Shown: positions 20,884 through 29,897, counted from the first letter of the stretch. The stretch: DNA of 64,000 nt from Xenophilus sp. E41 (GCF_003671765.1 NZ_QPIB01000008.1:62001-126000); one strand, 5' to 3'. The notes: a model not told the origin generated them from the letters alone. Numbers and translations are program-made.

Positions 20884-22140
20884 ATGAAAATCGCCATCGT
20901 GGGCGCCGGCATCATCGGCGTGACCACTGCCTGGGAGCTGGCCTGCGACGGCCACGAGGTCCACGTCTTCGATCGCCGCGGCGCCGCCGCCGAGGAATCC
21001 AGTTTCGCCAACGCCGGCGTGGTCGCGCCGGGCTACGTCACTCCCTGGGCCGCCCCGGGCATGCGCATGAAGGTGCTGCGCTCGCTGCTGTCCTCGCACG
21101 GCGCCATCAAGCTGCGCTGGCCGCTGAAGGCGCGCGACATCGGCTGGATGCGCCAGTGGCAGCGCGCCTGCCAGCTCGAGACCTACCTCGCCAACCGCGC
21201 GCGCATGCAGCGCCTGGCCTTCTACAGCCGCGCGCGCCTGCACGAGATCGTCCAGGCGCGCGAGCTGAGCTACGAACGCAGCGACGGCTATCTGGTGCTG
21301 CTGCGCGGCAAGCGCGAGAAGAAGCTCGTGCAGCCCGGCCTGGACGTGCTGCGCGAGGCCGGCAGCGTGTTCCGCGAGGTCGACGCCGACGAGGCACGCC
21401 GCATCGAACCGGCCCTGTCGGCCGACAGCAAGCTCGTGGGTGCCATCCACCTGCCCGAGGACGAGGTCGGCAACTGCCGGCAGTTCGCGATGCTGCTCAA
21501 GCGCGAGGCCGAAGACCTTGGCGTGCAGTTCTTCTTCAACTGCGACATCGCGCCGCTGTCGCGCGCGGCGCCGCGCGCGCTGCAGTTGGCGGGCGGCTCC
21601 GAGGCCGTTCCCTACGACGCCGTGGTGGTGTGCGCCGGCGTGGCCTCGGCGGCGCTGCTCAGGCCACTGGGCGTGCGCATTCCGATCGCGCCCGTGTATG
21701 GCCACTCGATCAGTGCCGCCATCCGCGAGCCGCTCAACGCGCCGCGCAGCGCCGTCATGGACGAGCGCTACAAGGTCGCCATCAGCCGGCTGGGCCTGCG
21801 CGTGCGCGTGGCCGGCAGTGCAGAACTGGGCGGCGACCCCGCCACGCTGCACCCGGCGGCGCTGCAGACGCTCTACAAGGTGCTGCACGACTGGTTCCCC
21901 GGCGCCGCACAGCTGAGCTCGGGTGTGCAGCAATGGAAAGGCGCGCGCCCCATGCTGCCCGACGGCCCGCCCGTCATCGGCCCGAGCGGCGTGCCGGGCG
22001 TGTGGCTCAACCTCGGCCACGGCTCCAGCGGCTGGGCGCTCTCGTGCGGCAGCGCGCGCGTGCTGGCCGACATGGTGGGCGGCCGCGCGTCCGAGATCGA
22101 CCTCGACGGGCTCGGGCTGGAGCGGCTGCTGCGCGCCTGA
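20884..22140 (+). CDS. dadA: D-amino-acid dehydrogenase-like FAD oxidoreductase
   Basis: Predicted membrane-associated flavoprotein that oxidises D-amino acids to 2-oxo acids and passes electrons to the respiratory chain. The 418-residue protein opens with a Rossmann FAD motif (MKIAIVGAGIIGVTTAWELA) and ESSFANAGVVAPGYVTPWAAPG, which is typical of DadA. It ends with the family block GVWLNLGHGSSGWALSCGSA that closes over the flavin. Length fits DadA (about 430). No racemase or lrp gene is adjacent, so the substrate is inferred only from family. The ATG at 20884 has no strong ribosome site. Confidence 0.88.
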   Translation: MKIAIVGAGIIGVTTAWELACDGHEVHVFDRRGAAAEESSFANAGVVAPGYVTPWAAPGMRMKVLRSLLSSHGAIKLRWPLKARDIGWMRQWQRACQLETYLANRARMQRLAFYSRARLHEIVQARELSYERSDGYLVLLRGKREKKLVQPGLDVLREAGSVFREVDADEARRIEPALSADSKLVGAIHLPEDEVGNCRQFAMLLKREAEDLGVQFFFNCDIAPLSRAAPRALQLAGGSEAVPYDAVVVCAGVASAALLRPLGVRIPIAPVYGHSISAAIREPLNAPRSAVMDERYKVAISRLGLRVRVAGSAELGGDPATLHPAALQTLYKVLHDWFPGAAQLSSGVQQWKGARPMLPDGPPVIGPSGVPGVWLNLGHGSSGWALSCGSARVLADMVGGRASEIDLDGLGLERLLRA

Positions 22141-22192
22141 GAAGCTGAGCCACGACATGCCGCCCGCGCGCGGCCGGCCTCAGAATCGGCGC

Positions 22193-23659
22193 ATGCAGCG
22201 CATCCATCCCGACCGCATTCCTGCCCCGCTGCCACTGTTCGGCACGCAGGCCACTCGCCGGCTCGAGCAGGCCGCGGCGGCCGCCCTGCCCCCGCACACG
22301 CTGATGCAGCGGGCGGGCCTGGCCGTGGCGCGGCTGGCGATGGCCATCGCGCCGAATGCGCGGTCGGTGTGGGTCGCCTGCGGCCCGGGCAACAACGGTG
22401 GGGACGGCTTCGAGGCGGCCATGCACCTGCAGCAGCGCGGCTACGCCCCGACCGCGACCTGGATCGGCGACCCCGCGCGCCTGCCGCCCGATGCGCAGGC
22501 GTCGCTGCGCCGTGCGCAGGCGGCCGGCGTCACGATCACGGACGAGCCGCAGGCCGCGCCCGACCTGGTCGTCGACGCCCTGCTCGGCCTGGGCAGCACG
22601 CGCGCGCCGGAAGGCCGCATGGCCCAGTGGCTGCAGCGCATGCACGAGGGCGCGGCGCCGGTGCTGGCGGTCGACCTGCCCTCGGGCCTGGATGCCGACA
22701 CCGGCCGCCATGCTATGGATTTCATAGCTGCTCGCGCCCGCCCCACGGGCGCTGCAGCCGCATTTTGCTTGAGCCTTCTGAGCCTGAAGCCGGGCCTCTT
22801 CACCGCCGAGGGCCGCGACTGGGCCGGCGAGGTCTGGTTCGACGACCTGGGTTGCGCGCCCGTGCCGGGCATCGAAGCCGATGCGGAACTGGGCGCTACC
22901 CTGGTCGATGCGCCGCGCGCCCATGCCTCGCACAAGGGCAGCTACGGCGACGTCGCCGTGCTCGGCGGCGCGCCGGGCATGTCAGGCGCCGCGGTGCTGG
23001 CCGCCACGGCCGCGCTGCACGCCGGCGCCGGGCGAGTTTTCGTCGGCCTGCTGGGCGCCGAGGTGGCCTGGGACATCACCCAGCCGGAGCTGATGTTCCG
23101 CGATGCCGCGTCGCTGCCCGTTGCCGGGCAGACGCTGGTCTGCGGCTGCGGCGGCGGCGAGGCGGTGCGCGCCGTGCTGCCGCGCGCGCTGGCCCATGAA
23201 GGGCCGCTGGTGCTGGATGCGGATGCGCTCAACGCGCTGGCGGGGGACGCGCAGTTGCAGGCCCTTGTCGCTGCGCGCGAGGCCGCCACGGTGATGACGC
23301 CACATCCGCTCGAGGCGGCGCGGCTGCTCGGCAGCGACACGCGCGGCGTGCAGGCCGACCGGCTGGCCGCGGCGCAGGCGCTGGCCGATCGGCACCGTTG
23401 CACGGTGGTACTCAAGGGCTCGGGCAGCGTGGTCGCGCATCCGGCTGCCCGCCCATCGATCAACCCCACCGGCAATGCGCGGCTGGCGACGGCGGGAACG
23501 GGCGACGTGCTGGCCGGCATGGTGGGCGCCGCCCTTGCCTCAGGCCGACCGCCGCGCGAGGCGGCGATCGCGGCCGTGTGGCATCACGGCGCGCTGGCCG
23601 ATCGCTGGCCGGCCGACCTGCCGCTGACGGCTTCCGCCCTGGCACGCGGCGGCTTCTAA
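22193..23659 (+). CDS. nnr: bifunctional NAD(P)HX epimerase / ADP-dependent dehydratase
   Basis: This enzyme repairs hydrated NADH and NADPH. The N-terminal half (about 1-215) is the NnrE epimerase, with WVACGPGNNGGDGFEAA and VLAVDLPSGLDADTG. The C-terminal half is the ribokinase-like NnrD dehydratase, with GDVAVLGGAPGMSGAA and the nucleotide motif RLATAGTGDVLAGMVGAAL. At 488 residues it matches the fused form. I chose ATG 22193 (MQRIHPDR); ATG 22157 is an alternative. Residues about 174-195 (AMDFIAARARPTGAAAAF) come from repeat copy d, right after the epimerase DLPSG motif, where the fold normally continues with a beta strand. Confidence 0.94.
   Translation: MQRIHPDRIPAPLPLFGTQATRRLEQAAAAALPPHTLMQRAGLAVARLAMAIAPNARSVWVACGPGNNGGDGFEAAMHLQQRGYAPTATWIGDPARLPPDAQASLRRAQAAGVTITDEPQAAPDLVVDALLGLGSTRAPEGRMAQWLQRMHEGAAPVLAVDLPSGLDADTGRHAMDFIAARARPTGAAAAFCLSLLSLKPGLFTAEGRDWAGEVWFDDLGCAPVPGIEADAELGATLVDAPRAHASHKGSYGDVAVLGGAPGMSGAAVLAATAALHAGAGRVFVGLLGAEVAWDITQPELMFRDAASLPVAGQTLVCGCGGGEAVRAVLPRALAHEGPLVLDADALNALAGDAQLQALVAAREAATVMTPHPLEAARLLGSDTRGVQADRLAAAQALADRHRCTVVLKGSGSVVAHPAARPSINPTGNARLATAGTGDVLAGMVGAALASGRPPREAAIAAVWHHGALADRWPADLPLTASALARGGF
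22712..22773 (+). repeat. GCTAT repeat copy d (inside nnr)
   Basis: Head GCTATGGATTTCATAGC at 22712-22728, 20-base spacer, then GCGCTGCAGCCGCATTTTGC and TTGAG. It is in the sense orientation of the gene and read from its first base as GCT ATG GAT, giving AMDFIAA. This is one of the two best full-length copies. Confidence 0.85.
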
Positions 23660-23717
23660 AGCGAAAACGGGCCCGAAGGCCCGTCCTGCCTGCGTCAACA
23701 GCTATCGAAAAGATATC
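23656..23717 (-). repeat. GCTAT repeat copy h (nnr-SDR convergent gap, carries terminator)
   Basis: On the minus strand: head GATATCTTTTCGATAGC (23717-23701), 20-base spacer, then a tail of 25 bases that is a GGGCC/GGCCC hairpin with TTTT. The far end of the tail overlaps the nnr stop codon. The tail aligns with that of copy c. Confidence 0.65.
23664..23684 (-). terminator. intrinsic terminator of the SDR gene
   Basis: CGGGCC-CGAA-GGCCCG stem (23668-23683) followed on the minus strand by TTTT (23667-23664). On the plus strand no T-run follows, so it acts mainly on the minus-strand SDR gene. It coincides with the tail of repeat copy h. Confidence 0.75.
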
Positions 23718-23738
23718 GGTCGCGTGGTGCCGCGACGT

Positions 23739-24500
23739 TCAGCCGCGCCCGACGAAAGGCATCTTGGTCGCCATCACCGTGTGGAAGAGCACGTTGGCCT
23801 CCAGCGGCAGGTTGGCCATGTAGAGCACGGACTGCCCCACCAATGCGACGTCCATCGTCGGCTCCGTCGCGACCTCGCCGTTGGCCTGCGGCACGCCCTT
23901 CTGGAAGCGCGCGGCCAGCTCGGTCAGCGCATTGCCGACGTCGATCTGCCCCACCGCGATGTCCCACTTGCGGCCATCGAGCGCAGCGGTCTTGGTCAGG
24001 CCCTGCACCGCATGCTTGGTCGAGGTGTAGGCGGCCGAGTTGGGGCGTGGCGTGGTGGCCGAGATCGAGCCGTTGTTGATGATGCGCCCGCCCTGCGGCG
24101 TCTGCGCCTTCATCGTGCGGAAGGCCTGCTGCAGGCAATAGAACATGCCGTTGAGGTTGATGTCGACCACCCCCTTCCACTGCTCGGGTGTCCAGTCCTC
24201 GAACGGACCCGGCGGATTGCCCACGCCGGCGTTGTTGAAGAGCAGGTCGACGCGGCCGAAGCGCTCGACCACGGCGGCGAACAGCGCCGCCACCGATTCG
24301 GGATTCGACACGTCGGTCGGCACGGTGAAGGCGCGCTCGCCGGCGCCGGATTCGTCGGCCACCGCGTCGAGCGGGTCGGGCCGGCGGCCGGCCAGCGCCA
24401 CGCGCCAGCCGTCGTTCAGAAGGGCCAGCGCCGCCGCGCGGCCGATGCCGGTGCCGGCGCCGGTGACGATGGCGACGCCTCTCGAAGTCTTTTCGGTCAT
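23739..24500 (-). CDS. short-chain dehydrogenase/reductase
   Basis: Classical SDR of 253 residues, probably NAD(P)-dependent; substrate unknown. The cofactor motif TGAGTGIG is at 13-20, NNAG follows in [15 protein letters not shown], and the active site has the Ser in [11 protein letters not shown] and the Tyr/Lys pair in [10 protein letters not shown]. The ATG at 24500 has GGAG 8 bases upstream, better than the in-frame extension to 24530. It lies between nnr (convergent) and rnr (46 bases upstream on the same strand), which gives no functional hint. Confidence 0.9.
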   Translation of the reverse strand: MTEKTSRGVAIVTGAGTGIGRAAALALLNDGWRVALAGRRPDPLDAVADESGAGERAFTVPTDVSNPESVAALFAAVVERFGRVDLLFNNAGVGNPPGPFEDWTPEQWKGVVDINLNGMFYCLQQAFRTMKAQTPQGGRIINNGSISATTPRPNSAAYTSTKHAVQGLTKTAALDGRKWDIAVGQIDVGNALTELAARFQKGVPQANGEVATEPTMDVALVGQSVLYMANLPLEANVLFHTVMATKMPFVGRG

Positions 24501-24545
24501 GGGTTCAATCTCCAGGGAAAGCGCGAACACGGCCAGGCATGTGCC

Positions 24546-26840
24546 TCAGGGCCGCGGCGTCTTGCGTTTCTTCTTCATCTTGCCGGCCGCCTTCTTGACG
24601 GCCGACCGGAGCGCCTGGATCGGCGACGAGGGCGTGCGCTCCGCGCGCTCGCCCCGCTCGGCCGACTTGGCCGCGGCCTTGCGCGACTGGCGCTTGTCCG
24701 AGGCCTTGGCCGGCACGCCGGACGCGCCCGCGATGCCCTTGTCCTTGAGCGCACGCGCCGTGAGCTCCTCGCCTTCGCGCACCAGGCGGAAGTCGATCTT
24801 GCGGCCGTCCAGGTCGACGCGGCTGACCTGCACCCGCACCCGGCTGCCGATGGCGTAGCGGATGCCGGTGCGTTCGCCGCGCAGCTCCTGCCGCGCCTCG
24901 TCGAACTTGAAGTACTCGCCGCCGAGCTCGGTGATGTGCACCAGGCCCTCGACGTACATCGCATCGAGCGTGACGAAGATGCCGAAGGTGGTGACGGCCG
25001 TGACCACGCCGCCGTATTCCTCGCCCAGGTGCTCGCGCATGTACTTGCACTTGAGCCAGGCCTCGACGTCGCGGCTGGCCTCGTCGGCGCGCCGTTCGTT
25101 GGCGCTGCAATGCAGGCCTGCGGCTTCCCAGCCCTGCAGTTCCTTCGTGGGCACCACAGTGGCCTTCGCAGGCTTGCTGGTCGGCGCCTTCACACGCGCT
25201 GCGAGGCGCTTGGCCAGCTTGGCCTGCGCCTCGCCCGGCGTCGGCAGCAGGGGCAGCTGGTACTTGGTGTTGCCCAGGATCGCCTTGATCACGCGGTGCA
25301 CCAGCAGGTCGGGATAGCGCCGGATCGGGCTGGTGAAGTGCGTGTAGGCCTCGTAGGCCAGGCCGAAGTGGCCGCTGTTGATGGGCGTGTAGATGGCCTG
25401 CTGCATCGAGCGAAGCAGCATGGTGTGGATCTGCTGCGCGTCGGGACGCTCCTTGGTCGCCGCGGCGATCGCCTGGAACTCCGAGGGATGCGGCTCGTCG
25501 CTGATCGACATGCCCACGCCCATGGCCTTGAGGTAGCTGCGCAGGATTTCCTTCTTCTCGGGCGTGGGGCCTTCGTGCACGCGGTACAGGCCCGGATGCT
25601 TGCCCTGCGCGATGAAGTCGGCACTGCACACGTTGGCCGCGAGCATCGCCTCTTCGATCAGGCGGTGCGCCTCGTTGCGCACGCGCGGCACGATCTTCTC
25701 GATGCGGCCGGCCTCGTCGCAGATGATCTGGGTTTCGGTGGTCTCGAAGTCGACCGCGCCGCGCTTGCCGCGCTGCTTGAGCAGTGCGCGGTACACGTCG
25801 GCGAGGTTGAGGAGGTCCTGCACCCGCTCCTTGCGCTTGGCCGCCTCGGGCCCGCGCGTGTTGGCGAGGATGGCCGCCACCTCGGTGTAGGTGAAGCGGG
25901 CATGGCTGAACATCACCGCCGGATAGAACTGGTAGGCGTAGATCTCGCCTTCGGCCGTCACCAGCATGTCGCAAACCATGCACAGGCGCTCGACCTCGGG
26001 GTTGAGCGAACACAGACCGTTGCTGAGCTTCTCGGGCAGCATCGGGATCACGCGGCGCGGGAAGTACACGCTGGTCGCGCGGTCGTAGGCATCGATGTCG
26101 ATGGCCGAGCCGGTCTTCACATAGGCACTCACGTCGGCAATGGCCACCAGCAGGCGCCAGCCGTTGTTGCCGCGCGAACGGCCGATCTTCGCGGGCTCGC
26201 AGTACACGGCATCGTCGAAGTCGCGCGCGTCCTCGCCGTCGATGGTGACCAGTGGCACGTCGGTGAGGTCGATGCGTCCCTTCTTGTCGGCGGCGCGGAC
26301 CTTGTCGGGCAGCGCCCTGGCCTCGGCCAGGCAGGCATCGGAGAACACGTGCGGCACGCCGTACTTGCGCACGGCGATCTCGATCTCCATGCCGGGGTCG
26401 TCGATCTCGCCGAGCACCTCCGTCACGCGGCCCACGGGCTGGCCGAAGAGCGCGGGCGGCTCGGTCAGTTGAACCACCACGACCTGCCCGGTCTTGGCGG
26501 TGCCGGTCGCGCCCTTGGGGATCAGCACGTCCTGGCCGTAGCGCTTGTCCTCGGGCGCGACGAGCCAGATGCCGCCCTCGTGCAGCAGGCGGCCGATGAT
26601 GGGTTGTTCGGGTCGCTCGACGATCTCCACCACGCGGCCTTCCGGGCGACCGCGGCGGTCGAGCCGCACGATGCGCGCCTTGACGCGGTCCTTGTGCAGC
26701 ACCGCGCGCATCTCGTTGGGCGGCAGATAGATGTCGGCTTCGCCATCGTCGCGCTGCACGAAGCCGTGTCCGTCGCGATGGCCTTGGACTGTTCCTTCAA
26801 TTTCTTCCAGCAAGGTGCCGGAGGGGCCTGTATTTTTGAT
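24546..26840 (-). CDS. rnr: ribonuclease R (non-canonical or uncertain start)
   Basis: RNase R is a processive 3'-5' exoribonuclease that degrades structured RNA and rescues stalled ribosomes. The order is cold-shock/OB domains (EGTVQGHRDGHGFVQ), the RNB catalytic domain with TIDGEDARDFDDAVYC, an S1 domain (YGGVVTAVTTFGIFVTL), and a basic lysine/arginine-rich tail. It lacks the N-terminal helix-turn-helix of E. coli RNase R. The start is a problem: a strong GAAGGAG (26852-26846) points to an ATC codon at 26840, with no ATG, GTG or TTG at the right distance. In-frame TTG codons at 26867 and 26813 lack ribosome sites. About 764 residues from the ATC. Confidence 0.93.
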   Translation of the reverse strand: MKNTGPSGTLLEEIEGTVQGHRDGHGFVQRDDGEADIYLPPNEMRAVLHKDRVKARIVRLDRRGRPEGRVVEIVERPEQPIIGRLLHEGGIWLVAPEDKRYGQDVLIPKGATGTAKTGQVVVVQLTEPPALFGQPVGRVTEVLGEIDDPGMEIEIAVRKYGVPHVFSDACLAEARALPDKVRAADKKGRIDLTDVPLVTIDGEDARDFDDAVYCEPAKIGRSRGNNGWRLLVAIADVSAYVKTGSAIDIDAYDRATSVYFPRRVIPMLPEKLSNGLCSLNPEVERLCMVCDMLVTAEGEIYAYQFYPAVMFSHARFTYTEVAAILANTRGPEAAKRKERVQDLLNLADVYRALLKQRGKRGAVDFETTETQIICDEAGRIEKIVPRVRNEAHRLIEEAMLAANVCSADFIAQGKHPGLYRVHEGPTPEKKEILRSYLKAMGVGMSISDEPHPSEFQAIAAATKERPDAQQIHTMLLRSMQQAIYTPINSGHFGLAYEAYTHFTSPIRRYPDLLVHRVIKAILGNTKYQLPLLPTPGEAQAKLAKRLAARVKAPTSKPAKATVVPTKELQGWEAAGLHCSANERRADEASRDVEAWLKCKYMREHLGEEYGGVVTAVTTFGIFVTLDAMYVEGLVHITELGGEYFKFDEARQELRGERTGIRYAIGSRVRVQVSRVDLDGRKIDFRLVREGEELTARALKDKGIAGASGVPAKASDKRQSRKAAAKSAERGERAERTPSSPIQALRSAVKKAAGKMKKKRKTPRP

Positions 26841-26845
26841 ATGAT
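26837..26845 (+). promoter_or_regulatory. tRNA-Leu promoter, extended -10
   Basis: TGA followed by TATGAT (26840-26845) is an extended -10 (TGn-TATnnT). No -35 is recognisable 17 bases upstream. The start would be near 26852, 55 bases before the mature tRNA. The element overlaps the 5' end of rnr on the other strand. Confidence 0.55.
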
Positions 26846-26869
26846 CTCCTTCGTTCCTGAAATTCAAAA

Positions 26870-26903
26870 CATAACTGCAGCGCCGAACGGTACAGCAGTT
26901 ATG
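26870..26903 (+). other. inverted repeat in tRNA-Leu 5' leader
   Basis: CATAACTGC (26870-26878) and GCAGTTATG (26895-26903) form a perfect 9-base stem with a 16-base loop, ending 3 bases before the mature tRNA. It may be a leader stem for RNase P processing or an operator for the divergent rnr. Confidence 0.5.
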
Positions 26904-26906
26904 AGG

Positions 26907-26991
<85 letters not shown>

Positions 26992-27001
26992 ACAACAGAT
27001 G

Positions 27002-27031
27002 AAGCCACCGGCCAACCCGGTGGCTTTTTTC
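27002..27031 (+). terminator. terminator downstream of tRNA-Leu
   Basis: GCCACCGG (27004-27011), loop CCAAC, CCGGTGGC (27017-27024), then six T residues. A strong intrinsic terminator 12 bases after the tRNA CCA end. Confidence 0.9.
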
Positions 27032-27146
27032 TTGGGCGAACGCAGCCTCGATCACCGCGCCGTGACGACGACGCGACCCGGCCCGTGGGCCCATCGCATC
27101 GGCGGATCGCAAGGCGGCAGTCACTCGGCGGGTCGTTCGCACCTTC

Positions 27147-28535
27147 TCAGATCGGCACGCCGATCAGGTCGTGGCCCTCGGTCCCGACAATGCGGGCGCG
27201 CGTGAATTCACCGACCTTGAGCTGCTTGCTGATCTTCTCGGGTGGCAGCAGCCGCACGATGCCGTCGATCTCCGGCGCGTCGGCATAGCTGCGGCCCAGG
27301 CCGCCCTTGCGGCCGAGCGCCGGTGCCGAATCGACCAACACCTGCATCGTGGCGCCGATGCGCCGCGTGAGCCGCGCGGTCGATACCGCCTCGGCCACTT
27401 CCATGAAGCGCGCACGCCGTGCCTCGCGTTCGGCCTCGGGCAGCATGCCGGGCAACTCGTTCGCGGTGGCGCCATCGACCGGGCTGTAGGCAAAGCAGCC
27501 CGCGCGGTCGATGCCTGCTTCGCGGATGAAATCGAGCAGATGCTCGAACTCCTCTTCCGTCTCGCCGGGGAAGCCGGCAATGAAGGTGCTGCGAATCACG
27601 AGCTGCGGGCACATGTCGCGCCAGCGCGCGATGCGCTCGAGGTTCTTCTCGCCACTGGCAGGCCGCTTCATGCGACGCAGCACGTCGGGGTGGCTGTGCT
27701 GCAGCGGCACGTCCAGGTACGGCAGCACCTTGCCTTCGGCCATCAGCGGGATGATCTCGTCCACACTTGGGTACGGGTACACATAATGCAAGCGGACCCA
27801 CGCGCCATAGGGCTCGGCGATTTCGCCGAGCGTGCGCACCAACTCGAGCATGCGCGTCTTGACTGGCTTGCCGTCCCAGAAGCCGGTGCGGTACTTCACG
27901 TCGACGCCGTAGGCCGAGGTGTCCTGGCTGATGACCAGCAGTTCCTTCACGCCTCCCTCGAACAGCGCCCTCGCCTCCTTGAGCACATCGCCCACCGGCC
28001 GCGACACCAGGTCGCCGCGCATCGAAGGGATGATGCAGAAGGTGCAGCGGTGGTTGCAGCCTTCGCTGATCTTCAGATAGGCGTAGTGCTTGGGCGTGAG
28101 CTTGATACCCATGGGCGGCACGAGATCGAAGAAGGGGTCGTGCGGCTTCGGCAGGTTGGCATGCACGGCATCCATCACCTCCTGCGTCGCGTGAGGGCCG
28201 GTGACGGCGAGCACGCTGGGATGCATCTGCCGCACCAGGTTGCCACCGGCATCGCCCGACTTCGCGCCGAGGCAACCCGTGACGATCACGCGCCCGTTCT
28301 CGGCCAGCGCCTCGCCGATGGTGTCGAGGCTCTCCTTCACGGCGTCGTCGATGAAGCCACAGGTGTTGACGATCACCAGATCGGCGCCTTCGAAGGTCTT
28401 CGCGGTCTGGTAGCCCTCGGCGCTCAGCTGGGTAAGGATGAGTTCGGAATCGGTGAGGGCCTTGGGGCAGCCCAGGCTGACGAAGCCGACCTTGGGGGCG
28501 GCCACGCTTCGTTCGGGGGAGACAACTTCGCTCAT
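27147..28535 (-). CDS. rimO: ribosomal protein S12 methylthiotransferase RimO
   Basis: RimO is a radical-SAM enzyme that adds a methylthio group to Asp of ribosomal protein S12. The N-terminal UPF0004 domain has three cluster cysteines (C23 in [12 protein letters not shown]59 in NTCGF, C88 in VTGCLG). The radical-SAM triad is C160-x3-C164-x2-C167 ([11 protein letters not shown]), and a C-terminal TRAM domain runs from about 395. The [12 protein letters not shown] signature separates it from MiaB. 462 residues, normal length. It is a single gene upstream of the tRNA-Leu terminator on the opposite strand. Confidence 0.97.
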   Translation of the reverse strand: MSEVVSPERSVAAPKVGFVSLGCPKALTDSELILTQLSAEGYQTAKTFEGADLVIVNTCGFIDDAVKESLDTIGEALAENGRVIVTGCLGAKSGDAGGNLVRQMHPSVLAVTGPHATQEVMDAVHANLPKPHDPFFDLVPPMGIKLTPKHYAYLKISEGCNHRCTFCIIPSMRGDLVSRPVGDVLKEARALFEGGVKELLVISQDTSAYGVDVKYRTGFWDGKPVKTRMLELVRTLGEIAEPYGAWVRLHYVYPYPSVDEIIPLMAEGKVLPYLDVPLQHSHPDVLRRMKRPASGEKNLERIARWRDMCPQLVIRSTFIAGFPGETEEEFEHLLDFIREAGIDRAGCFAYSPVDGATANELPGMLPEAEREARRARFMEVAEAVSTARLTRRIGATMQVLVDSAPALGRKGGLGRSYADAPEIDGIVRLLPPEKISKQLKVGEFTRARIVGTEGHDLIGVPI

Positions 28536-28586
28536 GCGCCTATTGTCCCAGTTCTGCGGCCGAGGGGCCGCGGGGCGAAGCGGCGC

Positions 28587-29120
28587 TCAGGGGCGCTTCA
28601 GGCCGAAGGCGCCGAGGACCTGTTCGGTGTTCTTCTGCATCTGCTCCTGCATCTGCACGAACACGTTCTTCGACTGTTCGACGTAGCTTCCCATGAGCCC
28701 CTGCAGCATCGGCGACTGCATGGTCATGAAGTGCGACCACATCTCCGGCGTCAGCGTCTGCGCCTTCTCGGCCAGCTGTGCCTGCACCTCGGTCATCGCC
28801 TGGATGTTCTTCTCGAGGTACGGCCCCATGAAGCCCTGCATGGCCTGGCCATAGAAGCGGATGATGCTGGCCAGCACCTGCTCGGTGAACATCGGCGCAC
28901 CGCCCGCTTCCTCTTCGAGGATGATCTGCAGCAGGATGCTGCGCGTCAGGTCGTCGCCGCTCTTGGCGTCGCGCACGACGAAGCTGGCGCCTTCGATCAC
29001 GAGTTGCTTGACCTCCGCCAGCGTGATGTACGCGGAGGTATCGGTGTCGTACAGGCGGCGGTTCGGATACTTCTTGATCACTCGCTGCGGCGACTTGGAA
29101 GCAACCTTCTTGCTCTGCAC
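28587..29120 (-). CDS. phaR: polyhydroxyalkanoate synthesis repressor
   Basis: PhaR binds DNA and polyhydroxybutyrate granules, repressing phasin genes until polymer accumulates. The 177-residue protein has the N-terminal DNA-binding domain with VIKKYPNRRLYDTDTSAYIT and two acidic-hydrophobic PHB accumulation regulatory repeats after it. The C-terminal half is rich in Met and Gln (TPEMWSHFMTMQSPM...), as in the family. It lies apart from any phaC here, which also occurs in related genomes. A 3-hydroxybutyrate dehydrogenase is found 4 kb away. Confidence 0.95.
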   Translation of the reverse strand: MQSKKVASKSPQRVIKKYPNRRLYDTDTSAYITLAEVKQLVIEGASFVVRDAKSGDDLTRSILLQIILEEEAGGAPMFTEQVLASIIRFYGQAMQGFMGPYLEKNIQAMTEVQAQLAEKAQTLTPEMWSHFMTMQSPMLQGLMGSYVEQSKNVFVQMQEQMQKNTEQVLGAFGLKRP

Positions 29121-29237
29121 TGCGGACTCCTTCAGATGGCGCGCCCCGATGAGGGCTCAGGGCATTCTAGGGAGACGTTTTGTTGCACCGCGCCAAGGTT
29201 TACCCTCACGGCCGCTCGGGCGCAGCGACGCGAGCCA

Positions 29238-29612
29238 TCAGACACTGACGCTGGCGTATTCCGCACCGCAGTTGCGGCACTTGGCGGTCTCCACGGTGCC
29301 ATCCTCGCTGTCGTGAAAGCTCAGCAAGGTCTTGGTGCCGCTGAACACCCAGCACCGCGGGCAATGCTCGTGGCCTGCCACGGGAAGGTAGCCGCGTGCG
29401 CGCTGCTCTGCACGCTCCCGTGTCACCGTCATGCCGTGCAGGCGCTCGGCAAGCGCCACGTCCTCGGCCGCCATCGAATGGTGGCGGCCCGCTGCGCGGT
29501 CGTTGATGCCGTACACCACACGGGCGAATTCCAGCGGCGCCTGGCGCAACAAGGCGGCCAGCCGCTGTTCGGTGCGCGTGGCGTCGACGGGGATTTCGGT
29601 CGGGCTGATCAC
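29238..29612 (-). CDS. small zinc-ribbon protein of unknown function
   Basis: 124-residue soluble protein that I do not recognise. The C-terminal third has two CxxC pairs, CPRC (around 86) and CRNCG (around 113), spaced like a zinc ribbon. The N-terminal part is alpha-helical and rich in Ala and Arg. Zinc binding is inferred from the cysteines only. It is downstream of tRNA-Val on the same strand, with about 190 bases between, and no operon partner is evident. Codon use looks like its neighbours. Confidence 0.75.
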   Translation of the reverse strand: MISPTEIPVDATRTEQRLAALLRQAPLEFARVVYGINDRAAGRHHSMAAEDVALAERLHGMTVTRERAEQRARGYLPVAGHEHCPRCWVFSGTKTLLSFHDSEDGTVETAKCRNCGAEYASVSV

Positions 29613-29755
29613 GTGGGAACTTCAAAGACGCCGGCCCTTGCGGCCAGACTCCACGGCAAGGTAACACAACCCCACCGCCGCCGCCATCGACCCGATGGGC
29701 GATGCATGCCAGCCGGATGACCGAAGCGTGCGACTCGCACGGCGAAAGTCACACG

Positions 29756-29778
29756 GCTGCGGCACGAAGCGCCGCAGC
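29756..29778 (-). terminator. hairpin downstream of tRNA-Val (possible terminator)
   Basis: GCTGCGGC (29756-29763) and GCCGCAGC (29771-29778) form a perfect 8-base stem with a 7-base loop, 22 bases beyond the tRNA 3' end on the minus strand. No T-run follows, so it may be a Rho-assisted or processing hairpin. Confidence 0.35.
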
Positions 29779-29800
29779 GGCATGGACGACAAAGGAAAAT

Positions 29801-29877
29801 TGGTAGGCGCGATTGGACTCGAACCAACGACCCCCACCATGTCAAGGTGGTGCTCTAACCAGCTGAGCTACGCGCCT
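29801..29877 (-). tRNA. tRNA-Val (anticodon GAC)
   Basis: On the minus strand the acceptor AGGCGCG pairs with CGCGCCT and CCA is encoded. The anticodon stem CCACC/GGTGG holds TTGACAT, giving anticodon GAC (codons GUC and GUU). D-arm TAGCTCAGCTGGTTAGAGC and the T-arm GGTTCGAGTCC are present. 77 bases. Confidence 0.97.
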
Positions 29878-29897
29878 AGGTTGTATTCGAGACCGCA

